Assembly (NCBI GenBank): GCA_017416145.1
Contig: JAFQDD010000015.1
Span: forward strand, 1-64,000
Source: Spirochaetaceae bacterium
GTDB taxonomy: Bacteria; Spirochaetota; Spirochaetia; Treponematales; Treponemataceae
DNA length: 64,000 bases
Reading direction: 5' to 3'
This document shows, in pieces, positions 52,491 through 61,329 of the stretch. Below the pieces are notes generated by a model. That model did not search any database and had not been told where the DNA came from. It saw only the letters and a list, made by a program, of their open reading frames with translations. Position 1 is the stretch's first letter. Each line of letters begins with the position of its first letter. A program made the translations under genes and the position numbers.

Positions 52491-52892
52491 TTACCCTAAT
52501 AAATCTGAAAGTTTTATTCCGTCAAAGTAGTTGTTTGTAAGGGTGAAAAAATCTTGCCACATGGAAAGGGTCTTGCAGGTTTGTTTTTTTTCGCATGGGG
52601 GAGCGTTGTGTTTTAGGCAGTTGACAGGAGCAAGGTCGCCTTCTGTGAGCCGGAGGATTTCGCCCACTGTGTATTCTTTTGGATTTCGACTTAGTTTGTA
52701 GCCGCCGCCTTTTCCGTGGATTCCTTCTACCAAATTGTTTTTGGAAAGGGCAGGCATAATTTGTTCAATATATTTAAGGGAGATATTTTGTCTTGCGGCA
52801 ACAGTTTTCATGGGAACGTATCCTTCAGCAAAATGTTCTGCTAGGTCAATCATCACACGTAAGGCATATCTTCCCTTTGTAGAAATCATCAT
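52491..52892 (-). CDS. Rrf2-family transcriptional regulator
   Basis: 133 residues: N-terminal winged helix (STKGRYALRVMIDLAEH…MKTVAARQNISLKYIEQIMPALSKNNLV) and three cysteines in the Rrf2 cluster position (C..HNAPPC…C). IscR/CymR-type regulator; downstream of cysK and metY on the same strand, so it probably controls cysteine genes. A 13-bp inverted repeat flanks its promoter. Confidence 0.87.
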   Translation of the reverse strand: MMISTKGRYALRVMIDLAEHFAEGYVPMKTVAARQNISLKYIEQIMPALSKNNLVEGIHGKGGGYKLSRNPKEYTVGEILRLTEGDLAPVNCLKHNAPPCEKKQTCKTLSMWQDFFTLTNNYFDGIKLSDLLG

Positions 52893-52909
52893 AAAATCTT
52901 ACTCCCAAA

Positions 52910-52964
52910 AAATGATTTGTTTAAAAGATTATATCACAATACTTGTCTTTCAAACAAATCATTT
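52910..52964 (-). promoter_or_regulatory. Promoter of rrf2-like gene with flanking inverted repeat
   Basis: AAATGATTTGTTT (52910-52922) and AAACAAATCATTT (52952-52964) are perfect inverted copies around a minus-strand -10 TATAAT (52928-52933). Probably an autoregulatory site. Confidence 0.7.
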
Positions 52965-53029
52965 ATCTTAGTGAATTATCAATTATTCAAAAAAGATGGA
53001 AACTTCATTTATCATTACATTATTTAAAT

Positions 53030-53959
53030 TTATTTAAACAAATCTGTTGATAAATATCTGTCTCCTGTGTCTGGCAATAAAACTACAATTGTTTTTCCTG
53101 CGTTTTCTGGTTTTTTGGCAAGTTCAATGGCAGCCCAAGTTGCAGCTCCAGAAGAAATGCCTACCAAAAAACCTTCTGATTTTCCAATTAATCTTCCAGT
53201 TTCAAAGGCATCTTCATTTTCTACAGTGATGATTTGGTCGTAGATTTTTGTGTTCAAAACTTCTGGAACAAATCCCGCTCCAATTCCTTGAATTTTATGA
53301 CTTCCTGCATTGCCTGTTGAAAGCACTGGAGAGGAAGCAGGTTCTACAGCCACAATTTTTATATCCTTGTTTTTTGATTTTAGGAATTCACCAACTCCAG
53401 TAACTGTTCCACCTGTTCCAACACCAGCCACAAAAATATCAACTTTGCCATCAGTATCTTCCCAAATTTCTGGACCTGTATTTTCTCTGTGAGTTTGTGG
53501 ATTTTCAGGATTCACGAATTGCCCTGGAATAAAACTGTTTGGAATTTCTTGTGCCAATTCCTGGGCTTTTACAATGGCACCTTTCATTCCTTTTGCACCT
53601 TCTGTTAAAACAAGTTCTGCACCATATGCTTTCATCAATTGACGACGTTCCACAGACATTGTTTCTGGCATAACGATTATGATTTTGTAACCTCTGCTGG
53701 CAGCCACCGAAGCAAGTCCAATTCCAGTGTTTCCAGAAGTTGGTTCAATAATTACAGAATCTTTTTTGAGTTTTCCAGATTTTTCTGCATCATCAATCAT
53801 TGCTTTTGCAATTCTATCTTTTACAGAACCTGCCGGATTAAAATATTCCAATTTTGCAACAATTTTTGCTTTTAATCCAAATTTTTCTTCAATATTTGTA
53901 AGTTCAACCAATGGAGTTTTTCCAATCAATTGATCAATTCCTTTGTAAATTTTAGACAT
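53030..53959 (-). CDS. cysK: Cysteine synthase A (O-acetylserine sulfhydrylase)
   Basis: 309 residues. PLP enzyme making cysteine from O-acetylserine and sulfide: PLP lysine in SVKDRIA (near 46), TSGNTGIG loop near 75, GTGGTVTG near 184 and SSGAA near 270. Full length for CysK. It follows metY by 28 bp in one operon. Confidence 0.95.
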   Translation of the reverse strand: MSKIYKGIDQLIGKTPLVELTNIEEKFGLKAKIVAKLEYFNPAGSVKDRIAKAMIDDAEKSGKLKKDSVIIEPTSGNTGIGLASVAASRGYKIIIVMPETMSVERRQLMKAYGAELVLTEGAKGMKGAIVKAQELAQEIPNSFIPGQFVNPENPQTHRENTGPEIWEDTDGKVDIFVAGVGTGGTVTGVGEFLKSKNKDIKIVAVEPASSPVLSTGNAGSHKIQGIGAGFVPEVLNTKIYDQIITVENEDAFETGRLIGKSEGFLVGISSGAATWAAIELAKKPENAGKTIVVLLPDTGDRYLSTDLFK

Positions 53960-53987
53960 AATTTCACCTCGTATTTTAAAACTAAAA

Positions 53988-55280
53988 CTATTGAATTGCT
54001 TTTACTGCATCAAATCCATTTTCTAAATCATTAATAATATCATCAATATGCTCTGTTCCAATGGAAAGTCTGATTGTATTTTCTTTGATTCCTTGGTCCA
54101 AAAGTTCTTCTTTGTTCAATTGACTGTGAGTTGTTGTTGCAGGATGAATTACAAGACTTTTTACATCAGCCACATTTGCAAGCAAAGAAAAAATCTTTAA
54201 GTTATCAATAAAAGTGTGAGCTTCTTTTTGGCCCCCTTTTATTTCAAAAGTAAAGATTGAACCGCCACCATTTGGAAAATATTTTTTGTAAAGTTCATTG
54301 TCTGGATGAGAAGCCAAAGCTGGATGATTAACTTTTTCTACCAAAGGATGATTTATTAAATATTCCAAAACTTTTTTTGTGTTTTCAGCGTGGCGTTCAA
54401 GTCTTAAAGAAAGAGTTTCTGTTCCTTGCAAAAGTAAAAATGCCGCAAAAGGCGAAATTGTGGCACCTGTGTCTCGCAAAAGAATTGCCCGAATGTAAGT
54501 TACAAATGCGGCTTTTCCTGCAGCCTGAACAAATGAAACTCCGTGATAACTTGGATTAGGCTCTGAAATTCCAGGATAATTTTTTGAAGAACTCCAATCA
54601 AAATTACCAGAATCTACAATAATTCCACCAAGAGTTGTTCCGTGTCCTCCAATGAATTTTGTTGCAGAATGAATTACAATGTCTGCTCCGTGTTCAATTG
54701 GCCGAATTAAATAAGGTGTTCCAAAAGTGTTATCGACCACCAAAGGAAGATTGTGTTTGTGAGCAAGTTGAGCCAAAGCATCAATATCTGGGATGTCGCT
54801 GTTTGGATTTCCCAAAGTTTCAATGTAGATTGCCCGAGTGTTTTCTTTGATTGATTTTTCTACTTCCGAAAGATTGTGAATATCAACAAAAGTTGTGGTA
54901 ATTCCAAAATTTGGCAAAGTGTGAGCAAAAAGATTGTAAGTTCCGCCGTAAATTGTTTTTTGAGCCACAATGTGCCCATTGTTTTGTGCCAACGCTTCAA
55001 TTGCATAAGTGATAGCCGCAGCTCCAGAAGCCAATGCCAATGCCGCAACACCACCTTCCAAAGCAGCAATTCGTTTTTCAAAAACATCTTGAGTTGTATT
55101 CGTTAAACGACCATAAATGTTACCCGAATCTTGCAAACCAAATCTTGCAGCCGCATGAGCAGAATCATGAAAAACATAAGAAGTTGTAGCGTAAATTGGA
55201 ACCGCTCTAGAATCTGTAGCAGAATCTGGTGTTTCTTGACCAACATGAAGTTGTAATGTTTCAAATTTATATTTAGACAT
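53988..55280 (-). CDS. metY: O-acetylhomoserine sulfhydrylase
   Basis: 430 residues of the Cys/Met PLP family: [10 protein letters not shown] start, [29 protein letters not shown] and the PLP lysine in [12 protein letters not shown]. Makes homocysteine from O-acetylhomoserine and sulfide. The length (about 430) and HGT context favour MetY over MetB/MetC. The promoter has two palindromic operators. Confidence 0.92.
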   Translation of the reverse strand: MSKYKFETLQLHVGQETPDSATDSRAVPIYATTSYVFHDSAHAAARFGLQDSGNIYGRLTNTTQDVFEKRIAALEGGVAALALASGAAAITYAIEALAQNNGHIVAQKTIYGGTYNLFAHTLPNFGITTTFVDIHNLSEVEKSIKENTRAIYIETLGNPNSDIPDIDALAQLAHKHNLPLVVDNTFGTPYLIRPIEHGADIVIHSATKFIGGHGTTLGGIIVDSGNFDWSSSKNYPGISEPNPSYHGVSFVQAAGKAAFVTYIRAILLRDTGATISPFAAFLLLQGTETLSLRLERHAENTKKVLEYLINHPLVEKVNHPALASHPDNELYKKYFPNGGGSIFTFEIKGGQKEAHTFIDNLKIFSLLANVADVKSLVIHPATTTHSQLNKEELLDQGIKENTIRLSIGTEHIDDIINDLENGFDAVKAIQ

Positions 55281-55434
55281 AAAAAATCTCCTATAAAATA
55301 ATTGAGAATAGTGTGATAAAAAACTCGATTTACGAACTTAATCAATTTTTGAGAAGAGATTTTTTAGCACATCCGCCCATAACGAAAATTGTGGCGAACT
55401 AGAAATTCAAAATAAAAAACTGAAAACATAGTTA

Positions 55435-55494
55435 TTACCTACTAAAGTTATAGGTAAAAGATAATGTTATTTACCTAGTTCGTCAATAGGTAAA
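55435..55494 (-). promoter_or_regulatory. metY-cysK promoter with two TTACCTA-N9-TAGGTAA operators
   Basis: Operators at 55435-55457 and 55470-55494 have identical half-sites and 9-bp spacers. Minus-strand -35 TTGACG (55481-55486), 17-bp spacer and -10 TATCTT (55458-55463): one operator covers the -35 and the other follows the -10. Probably bound by a sulfur regulator, perhaps the Rrf2 protein. Confidence 0.82.
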
Positions 55495-55529
55495 TAGAAA
55501 AAATTATGGAACAAACTAAATTACAGATA

Positions 55530-55580
55530 GGCGTACCTGCTAACGCAGGCCGGGCGGATTTCTCCGGTGCTCCCCCGATA
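55530..55580. other. GC-rich hairpin island
   Basis: A GC-rich patch in AT-rich DNA with a CCTGC-TAAC-GCAGG hairpin and a nearby GGGGGAGCACCGGAGAAATC on the minus strand. No known riboswitch motif recognised. It may be a dispersed repeat. The rest of 55281-55646 holds the metY promoter and leader. Confidence 0.4.
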
Positions 55581-55646
55581 ATTTGTATCTTACTACAATA
55601 TAATTATTTTATCATTAAACTAATTGTTTAAAAATTAAATTGTTTT

Positions 55647-57107
55647 TCATTTCAACAAAATAGGGTAAAACTCTTCCCAAAAGCTTGCTGAAAACAAACT
55701 TTCAATATTATCTTCCTTACAGTATTTTGCAAAATGTGTATTTATCCTTTTTAGAGGGTCTTGCGTATGGGCAAAAAGATTTAACAACCTGCAAATCTGT
55801 GCTTGTGGAATATATCTTGTATTATTTTGATTAAAATAATAACGATAAAAAATAGTAAAAAATACAACAGTATCAATATCCTTTTGCTTCATATCTAAGC
55901 TTCTGAAATTTTTAATTTCCCATGGATTTTTACCATCGTCCAATTTTGAAATTAAGAAATATCTTGTAGTAAGAAGCAATTCTTCAAACTTTTCTAATAG
56001 ACAAGGATCTTCTAGATGTATTTCCAGTTTTGAAATAGAACCATAGGTAGTATTCTGATATTTATTTAAATAAGCTGAAATAAAGTTTTCGATTTCAGTT
56101 TCACCAGATAGATTTACAGCTAATTCTTTTTCTGTTTTGGTAATTTTGAGAATCTTCTTTAGTTCATCGTTTATTTCAGAATATAATTCCTTGTACTTTT
56201 TGTAAACTTTATCTTTTGTAGTTGAAGTTTCCAAAAAAAATCGTTCTTTACGAAATAAACCACTTTTTCGGAAGTTTAACTTCTTATACAAATGAAAAGG
56301 AACAACAAACACAGTTTTTCCAATAGGATTATTTAAGAATTCTTCTGATGTAAAAAAATATGAAAACTCATTAATTAAATTCTCAACGAAATAATGAAAA
56401 ATCAAATCTAGTTTTTGTACCCAAGAGCAGAAAAAGGAAAATTGTGGCCAATTCTTATTATCAATTTTCTCTGTTTCAAACTTAGTAAGAGGAATTCCAG
56501 GAAAAATTGTATTAATTACTTCTGCAAGAGATGCTGGAATTGTATGTAAAGATAATTGAATTTTTAACGCATTATTTAGTTCTTCATATGAACTTTTTAC
56601 TGAAAGACAATTTTCATCATAGATAATTTCATCTATATTTGCTTTAATTTCACACATTAATGAGAAACAATTAGAGATAACATCCTTTGCACAATAATAT
56701 TGAGCATAATTTTCTGAATGTTTACTTTTATCAAAGTGAGTAAGTTCTTTGGTTGTATTTTCATAATTCTTATTAATTAAACTAAGTAAACTAATAAGTT
56801 TTCTTAAATATTTTGCAACAGATTCAATTTCACAAAACTTAAACAATTTAAAATCTCTTGTATTATAAATTGAATTAATTTCTGTAAGTTCATAAGCTAT
56901 TACTGAATATTTGGTTCGTTTTTCAGAGTTTATTAATTCTGCGGAATTAAACTCAGTTTGCATTGAGGAATATTTTTCGGGTATAGACTGTTGTAATTTT
57001 TTTTCAGAAAATCCAAGTTCCACATCGATGTCTCTAAATTCATTAATTTGGATTTTTTGCTGACCATCTGCTAAAATCTTGAAACTTAATTCATCCATTA
57101 CTTCCAT
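55647..57107 (-). CDS. Hypothetical protein
   Basis: 486 residues, acidic/lysine-rich, helical, no signal peptide or membrane helix. No family recognised. SD AAGGAG 6 bases before the ATG. A GTGTGCCA palindrome lies 68 bp upstream. Confidence 0.62.
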   Translation of the reverse strand: MEVMDELSFKILADGQQKIQINEFRDIDVELGFSEKKLQQSIPEKYSSMQTEFNSAELINSEKRTKYSVIAYELTEINSIYNTRDFKLFKFCEIESVAKYLRKLISLLSLINKNYENTTKELTHFDKSKHSENYAQYYCAKDVISNCFSLMCEIKANIDEIIYDENCLSVKSSYEELNNALKIQLSLHTIPASLAEVINTIFPGIPLTKFETEKIDNKNWPQFSFFCSWVQKLDLIFHYFVENLINEFSYFFTSEEFLNNPIGKTVFVVPFHLYKKLNFRKSGLFRKERFFLETSTTKDKVYKKYKELYSEINDELKKILKITKTEKELAVNLSGETEIENFISAYLNKYQNTTYGSISKLEIHLEDPCLLEKFEELLLTTRYFLISKLDDGKNPWEIKNFRSLDMKQKDIDTVVFFTIFYRYYFNQNNTRYIPQAQICRLLNLFAHTQDPLKRINTHFAKYCKEDNIESLFSASFWEEFYPILLK

Positions 57108-57174
57108 TGCTATCTCCTTACATAAAAATTTCCCCTCAAAACCAAAAACTTTTTTGATTTATTATATATCAGGT

Positions 57175-57196
57175 GGTGTGCCAACTAACGACACAC
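57175..57196 (-). promoter_or_regulatory. Palindrome matching the one at 37609
   Basis: GTGTGCCA-ACTAA-CGACACAC, 19 of 22 bases identical to the site upstream of the NrdD-like/glutaredoxin gene, in the same orientation to the gene downstream. Confidence 0.6.
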
Positions 57197-57208
57197 TATA
57201 AAACTTTT

Positions 57209-57522
57209 TTAATATACACTTGGTATTTTTTCAAAATCTATTGTTACACATGGACTTAAAAACTCCCGTTTCATCTGCCAGCCATCTTTTACATAAGATT
57301 TCACAAGAGTAATTGATCGACGGCCATAAACAGAAGTTATCGAATCTACCGCTTCCATTAAATGTTTCTTCTTTTGATTCCACAAGCTTTTCCTTCTTTG
57401 TTCAAGGCAATAATTACGCCATCATTATTGGATAGAACAGCAACTGGCTTTCCTCTTAAATCTGGGCGATAAATTTGTTCACATGAAGCATAAAATGAGT
57501 TTCCGTCCGCGTGTAAAATCAT
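57209..57522 (-). pseudogene. umuC: umuC with large internal deletion
   Basis: The start encodes the Y-family polymerase N-terminus (MILHADGNSFYASCEQIYRPDL, GKPVAVLSNNDG), but after about 50 codons it jumps, in another frame, to the UmuC C-terminus (HLMEAVDSITSVYGRRSI…WQMKREFLSP). About 300 codons are missing, including most catalytic residues. It overlaps umuD by 4 bp. Confidence 0.85.
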
Positions 57523-57824
57523 AAATCCTTTACAGTATGAATAACATGAATAATAGAGCCTGTTATTACAGCTTCTTTTTGAATGTTACAAACTCTTCCT
57601 AAAACAAAATGCCCATCCTCTTCATAGATTACTAAACTGTTTTGAGTAATTTTCTTTGCTCTGTCTATGACTAATAAATCTCCTTTGTAAATCCCCATAT
57701 TTGAATAACGAGAAGTTTCTATCTGCATAAAGACTGTTGCAGATGGATGTTTTATGAGAATTTGATTTAAATCTATTGTTTTACTTTCATAGCCTTGAGC
57801 TGGGCTAGGGAATCCTGTTACCAT
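57519..57824 (-). CDS. umuD: UmuD-like protein, catalytic residues lost
   Basis: 101 residues from ATG 57824, 10 bp after the -10. GFPSPAQGYESKTIDLNQILIKHPSATVFMQI and GIYKGDLLVIDRA match UmuD. The GDSM box with the nucleophilic Ser is TSRY here, and the catalytic Lys region reads HFVLGRV without Lys. It cannot self-cleave like UmuD. Together with the deleted umuC this locus is decayed. Confidence 0.75.
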   Translation of the reverse strand: MVTGFPSPAQGYESKTIDLNQILIKHPSATVFMQIETSRYSNMGIYKGDLLVIDRAKKITQNSLVIYEEDGHFVLGRVCNIQKEAVITGSIIHVIHTVKDL

Positions 57825-57834
57825 AATTATAATT

Positions 57835-57911
57835 ATGATAGTAATATTTTCATTGATTGTCAATTAAAATAACTGTTTGGTTATTTTCTTTTTTTTGTTT
57901 TGATGTATAAT
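57835..57911. promoter_or_regulatory. Divergent SOS-type promoters and operator
   Basis: umuD: minus -35 TTGACA (57858-57863), 17-bp spacer, -10 TATCAT (57835-57840). Repressor gene: plus -10 TATAAT (57906-57911). Between them AAAATAAC-N6-GTTATTTT (57866-57887), a likely repressor operator. Both mRNAs would be nearly leaderless. Confidence 0.75.
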
Positions 57912-57918
57912 AAAAGAT

Positions 57919-58533
57919 ATGGATGCAGAAATCTTTTGGAAGAAAGTGAAGATGAAACTTGCAGAGCTTAATAAAAATCAAGAATGGCTTTGCAATAAAA
58001 CAGGTATTTTATTAGGTTCTCTTAGAAACAAAATCTCACTTGGAAGACTTCCGAGTTTTGAAGATGGAATTAAAATCGTTGAATCTTTTGGAATGACTAT
58101 GGAAGAATTTTTAGTTTATCCTGAAAAGGTTTCAAAAGATATAATTAATATTCCAGTTTATGAACAAGCTTTTTCTGCAGGAAAAGGCCAGGAACTTCCA
58201 GATACAGCTGAAATTTTAGAATACGTTGCTATTCCAAAAACTCTTATGCGTTTTAAGGATAACATCTGTGCAGCCTATGTACGAGGTGATTCTATGGAAC
58301 CAACTTTGTTTGATGATGATATCATTATCTTTGATAATTTTGGTTACGATGGCACAGACGGAATCTATGCAATTAATTACAAAGGTGCAGGATTTGTAAA
58401 ACGCTTACAAAGAGATAAAGATTGCGTAAAAATAATCTCTGACAATAAGATATATGAACCTATGTTTGAAAACGGCGAAAGCGAAGATTTCAGAATTGTT
58501 GGAAAAGTGCGCTATGTTGTACATAAGGTTTAG
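57919..58533 (+). CDS. LexA/CI-like XRE-S24 repressor
   Basis: 204 residues: N-terminal XRE helix-turn-helix (KNQEWLCNKTGILLGSLRNKIS, about 18-40) and C-terminal S24 peptidase with Ser in RGDSMEPTL (about 122) and Lys in AGFVKRLQ (about 157); cleavage-like SAGKG near 85. Phage or SOS-type self-cleaving repressor, divergent from the umuD-like gene. The mRNA appears leaderless. Confidence 0.85.
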   Translation: MDAEIFWKKVKMKLAELNKNQEWLCNKTGILLGSLRNKISLGRLPSFEDGIKIVESFGMTMEEFLVYPEKVSKDIINIPVYEQAFSAGKGQELPDTAEILEYVAIPKTLMRFKDNICAAYVRGDSMEPTLFDDDIIIFDNFGYDGTDGIYAINYKGAGFVKRLQRDKDCVKIISDNKIYEPMFENGESEDFRIVGKVRYVVHKV

Positions 58534-58546
58534 AAATTTGTACAAA

Positions 58547-58582
58547 TTATGTCACCAAAAGTATATAGTTTTGGTGACATAA
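58547..58582 (+). terminator. Terminator-like hairpin after the repressor gene
   Basis: Perfect 14-bp stem TTATGTCACCAAAA / TTTTGGTGACATAA with 8-base loop. Confidence 0.75.
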
Positions 58583-58728
58583 TAAGACTTGTAAAAAATA
58601 ATAGGCTATGGTATATTGAGATATATACAACTAATTCTTTGTGTAAGCGTCAAACCAACACCCCCTACGAAAATAAATGAACATAAATTACAATCTTCTT
58701 GAACCAAAAATCAAGGAGATTTTTTTTT

Positions 58729-59070
58729 ATGATTTTCCCAGTAAAAAGAGTAAAAGAGGAACTAGTAAAAGAGTTTTCTGTCTCAAAATTAGACATAACA
58801 ACTTTTAGTGAGATGCATAATATTGATCCAGAAGCTCTAAGAAGTTGGATAAAAGAAGCAATGTATCCAACACCATCAAAAGATGAAGTATTTTCAAGTA
58901 CAGATTTTGTTGAATTAGATATTCCAAAAGTTTCAAAACAAAGTATAAATCTTTCAAAAAATCGAAACAATCTAATTACAGTTCGCACCGGAGGAATTGA
59001 AATTGATATTCCAATAGAAACATGCGAGACTAATCTTTTCAAAATTCTACAAACGGCGGCAAGTATATGA
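58729..59070 (+). CDS. IS66 TnpA-like accessory protein
   Basis: 113 residues from ATG 58729 (SD AAGGAG). Helix-turn-helix region (DITTFSEMHNIDPEALRSWIKEA) fits the small first ORF of IS66 elements, which is needed for transposition but is not the DDE enzyme. Overlaps the next gene by 4 bp. Confidence 0.75.
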   Translation: MIFPVKRVKEELVKEFSVSKLDITTFSEMHNIDPEALRSWIKEAMYPTPSKDEVFSSTDFVELDIPKVSKQSINLSKNRNNLITVRTGGIEIDIPIETCETNLFKILQTAASI

Positions 59071-59414
59071 GATTAGACTTTTCACATACAAGAATAATCA
59101 TTAGACCAGGAATAACCAATATGTTAGCCTCTCGTGAACAACTTTTAGAAACAATAAAAACGATTATGAAAGATGATCCTTTTAGTGGAGCTGTTTTCAT
59201 TTTTTGTAATCGTAAACGCAATATATTAAAAATGATTTGGTGGGATAAAACAGGTTTCTGGGTAGCTCAAAAAAAACTTGAAAAAGGACAATGGCCATGG
59301 CCTAATACACAAGAAGAAGTAAAACAACTTAATCTTGATCAAATAGAAATGCTACTGAAAGGAGTTGATTTCTTTAAAGGTCATGAAGAATTATTTTTTT
59401 CTGAAATAAATTAA
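59067..59414 (+). CDS. tnpB: IS66 Orf2/TnpB protein
   Basis: 115 residues with the IS66 Orf2 signature FIFCNRKRNILKMIWWDKTGFWVAQKKLEKGQWPWP. Accessory protein of IS66. Good match to family length. Confidence 0.92.
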   Translation: MRLDFSHTRIIIRPGITNMLASREQLLETIKTIMKDDPFSGAVFIFCNRKRNILKMIWWDKTGFWVAQKKLEKGQWPWPNTQEEVKQLNLDQIEMLLKGVDFFKGHEELFFSEIN

Positions 59415-59468
59415 AAAATCTTTTAAAACCCCTTTTTAAATATTTTTAAATGTAGTAACATTTAAATT

Positions 59469-61214
59469 GTGGAAAATACAGGGGAAATAACATTAGAAGA
59501 AGCTCTAAGAATGCTTGCTGCTGCAAAACTTCAAATTGAAGAACAGCAGCAACTACTAAAGTCAAAAGAAGATGTTATATTAGAAAAAGAATTAAAAATA
59601 GACACTCAAATAGCAATAATAAATCAAAAAAACATAGAACTTGAAACTGAAAAACAAGAAAAAGAAAAATTAAGAATAGAAAATTTACGATTACAAGAAG
59701 AATTATCAACACATCTTGCATATAGATTCTGTTCCCATTCTGAAAGATATGATAATCACCCAAGCCTATTTGATTTTGAAGACGAAACACTTATACCATC
59801 TGAAACGGAACTTGAAGCCTCTGTAGTAGGAGAGGGACCTTACACAGAAGAAAAGGTTAGGGCTTACATTCGGCGAAAATGTGGGCGAAAAGCTATAGAT
59901 GATTCAACTCCTACAAAACAAGTATATCATGACATTAGTGAAGAAGAAAAAATATGTGCTTGTGGATGCATGTTAAAGAAAGTTGGGGAAAATTCAACAA
60001 AAAGGCTTCGAATTATACCTGCAAAAATGTATGCAATTGAAGATATTTATCCTAAATATGCATGTCCAAATTGTGAAGGAAGTGGTGATGAAGATAAACC
60101 TGTTTTCCGACAACAACCAGCTGTAAAATATTTTATTCCAAAATCAATTGCAACAAATGAATTGTTAGCTTATGTAATGACAAACAAATTTTGCGAACAT
60201 ATGCCTTTTTATAGACAAGAAAAGTCTTTTGAAAGACGCTGTATTACAGTTACAAGAGCAGATATGTCTAATTGGCAAGAGCAGATTTATAAAAGACTTA
60301 AACCTTTAGATAAACTTATCATGAATCATATCAAAACAGGAACAACCATGAATATGGATGAAACGACAGTTCGTGTTTTGAAATATAAAAATCAAAGCGA
60401 AAATGAAAAACGTCAGAAATCGTATATTTGGCTTGGAATAGGAGGTCCCAAAGATAATAAAGCTGTAATTTACAGATATTATCAAAGTCGAAATGCAAAA
60501 TATATAAAACCTTTCATTAATGGATTTAAGGGTTGGTTACAAACCGATGAATATCCAGGATATGAAACTGCATTAAAAGAACATAATCTTTTATTTCCTG
60601 ATGATAAGATTATACATGTTGCTTGCCTTGCACATGTACGCAGAAAATTTTATGATTCCTCAATAAATGGAACTTCTCCTGGTGCTGGAAAAGCTCTTAA
60701 ATATATCCAACAGATATACAAGAAAGAAGAAGATATTCTAAATTTGAATCTTTCTCCAGAAGAACTAGTTCTAAAACGAAAAGAAATAATTAAACCTATA
60801 TTTGATGATTTTCACGAATGGCTTATTGAAATGCAGCCAAAAATTCCTCCTAGTTTAAAATTTGGACGAGCAATTTCATATGCATTATCCTCATGGCAGC
60901 ACCTTTTAAATTATTTAGATTGTCCTGATTTATTTGTTGATAATTCTATCGCTGAACGGTCTATAAAACCATTTGTAATTGGTCGCAAAAATTGGCTTTT
61001 CTCAGGTAGCGAAACTGGAGCTGAAAGTTCATGTTTTATTTTTACACTAATTGAAAATGCAAAGCTCTACAAATTAGATCCATATGAATATTTAAGATGT
61101 ATTTTTGATCAGGCTCCTTATTGTCAAACAGAAAAAGATTTTGAAAAATTGCTTCCATGGAACATTAAAATAACAGAATTTCACGAAGAAGGAACTTGGA
61201 AAAATGACACGTAG
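59469..61214 (+). CDS. tnpC: IS66 transposase TnpC
   Basis: 581 residues: coiled-coil N-terminus, zinc region (CACGCML, CPNC), and DDE catalysis with D in NMDETTVRV, D in LQTDEYPGY and E in DNSIAERSIKP. Starts at GTG 59469. Confidence 0.94.
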   Translation: MENTGEITLEEALRMLAAAKLQIEEQQQLLKSKEDVILEKELKIDTQIAIINQKNIELETEKQEKEKLRIENLRLQEELSTHLAYRFCSHSERYDNHPSLFDFEDETLIPSETELEASVVGEGPYTEEKVRAYIRRKCGRKAIDDSTPTKQVYHDISEEEKICACGCMLKKVGENSTKRLRIIPAKMYAIEDIYPKYACPNCEGSGDEDKPVFRQQPAVKYFIPKSIATNELLAYVMTNKFCEHMPFYRQEKSFERRCITVTRADMSNWQEQIYKRLKPLDKLIMNHIKTGTTMNMDETTVRVLKYKNQSENEKRQKSYIWLGIGGPKDNKAVIYRYYQSRNAKYIKPFINGFKGWLQTDEYPGYETALKEHNLLFPDDKIIHVACLAHVRRKFYDSSINGTSPGAGKALKYIQQIYKKEEDILNLNLSPEELVLKRKEIIKPIFDDFHEWLIEMQPKIPPSLKFGRAISYALSSWQHLLNYLDCPDLFVDNSIAERSIKPFVIGRKNWLFSGSETGAESSCFIFTLIENAKLYKLDPYEYLRCIFDQAPYCQTEKDFEKLLPWNIKITEFHEEGTWKNDT

Positions 61215-61329
61215 GTGGCTAAAATTTGACGCTTACTTCTTTGTATTATAATGATTTGGTAGACAGAAGATATATTATAGGAAGTACACTATATACAGCG
61301 TTGTTTTGCAATAAAGAACACATAACGCG

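Larger units (their letters stand above)
58643..61236 (+). mobile_element. Complete IS66-family insertion sequence
   Basis: Terminal inverted repeats GTAAGCGTCAAA (58643-58654) and TTTGACGCTTAC (61225-61236), similarity continuing to CC-CCTACG. The direct repeat TTCTTTGT flanks it at 58635-58642 and 61237-61244, the 8-bp target duplication of IS66. Length 2594 bp with the three usual genes intact, so a recent insertion. Confidence 0.95.

Noticed and set aside
55281-55646. SAM or T-box riboswitch before metY
   Set aside because: None of the conserved core elements is visible; promoter and protein operators explain the region better.
56380-56400. Iteron-like TTCTCAACG in the unknown gene at 55647
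   Set aside because: Only the last half matches and it is isolated in the chromosomal flank.
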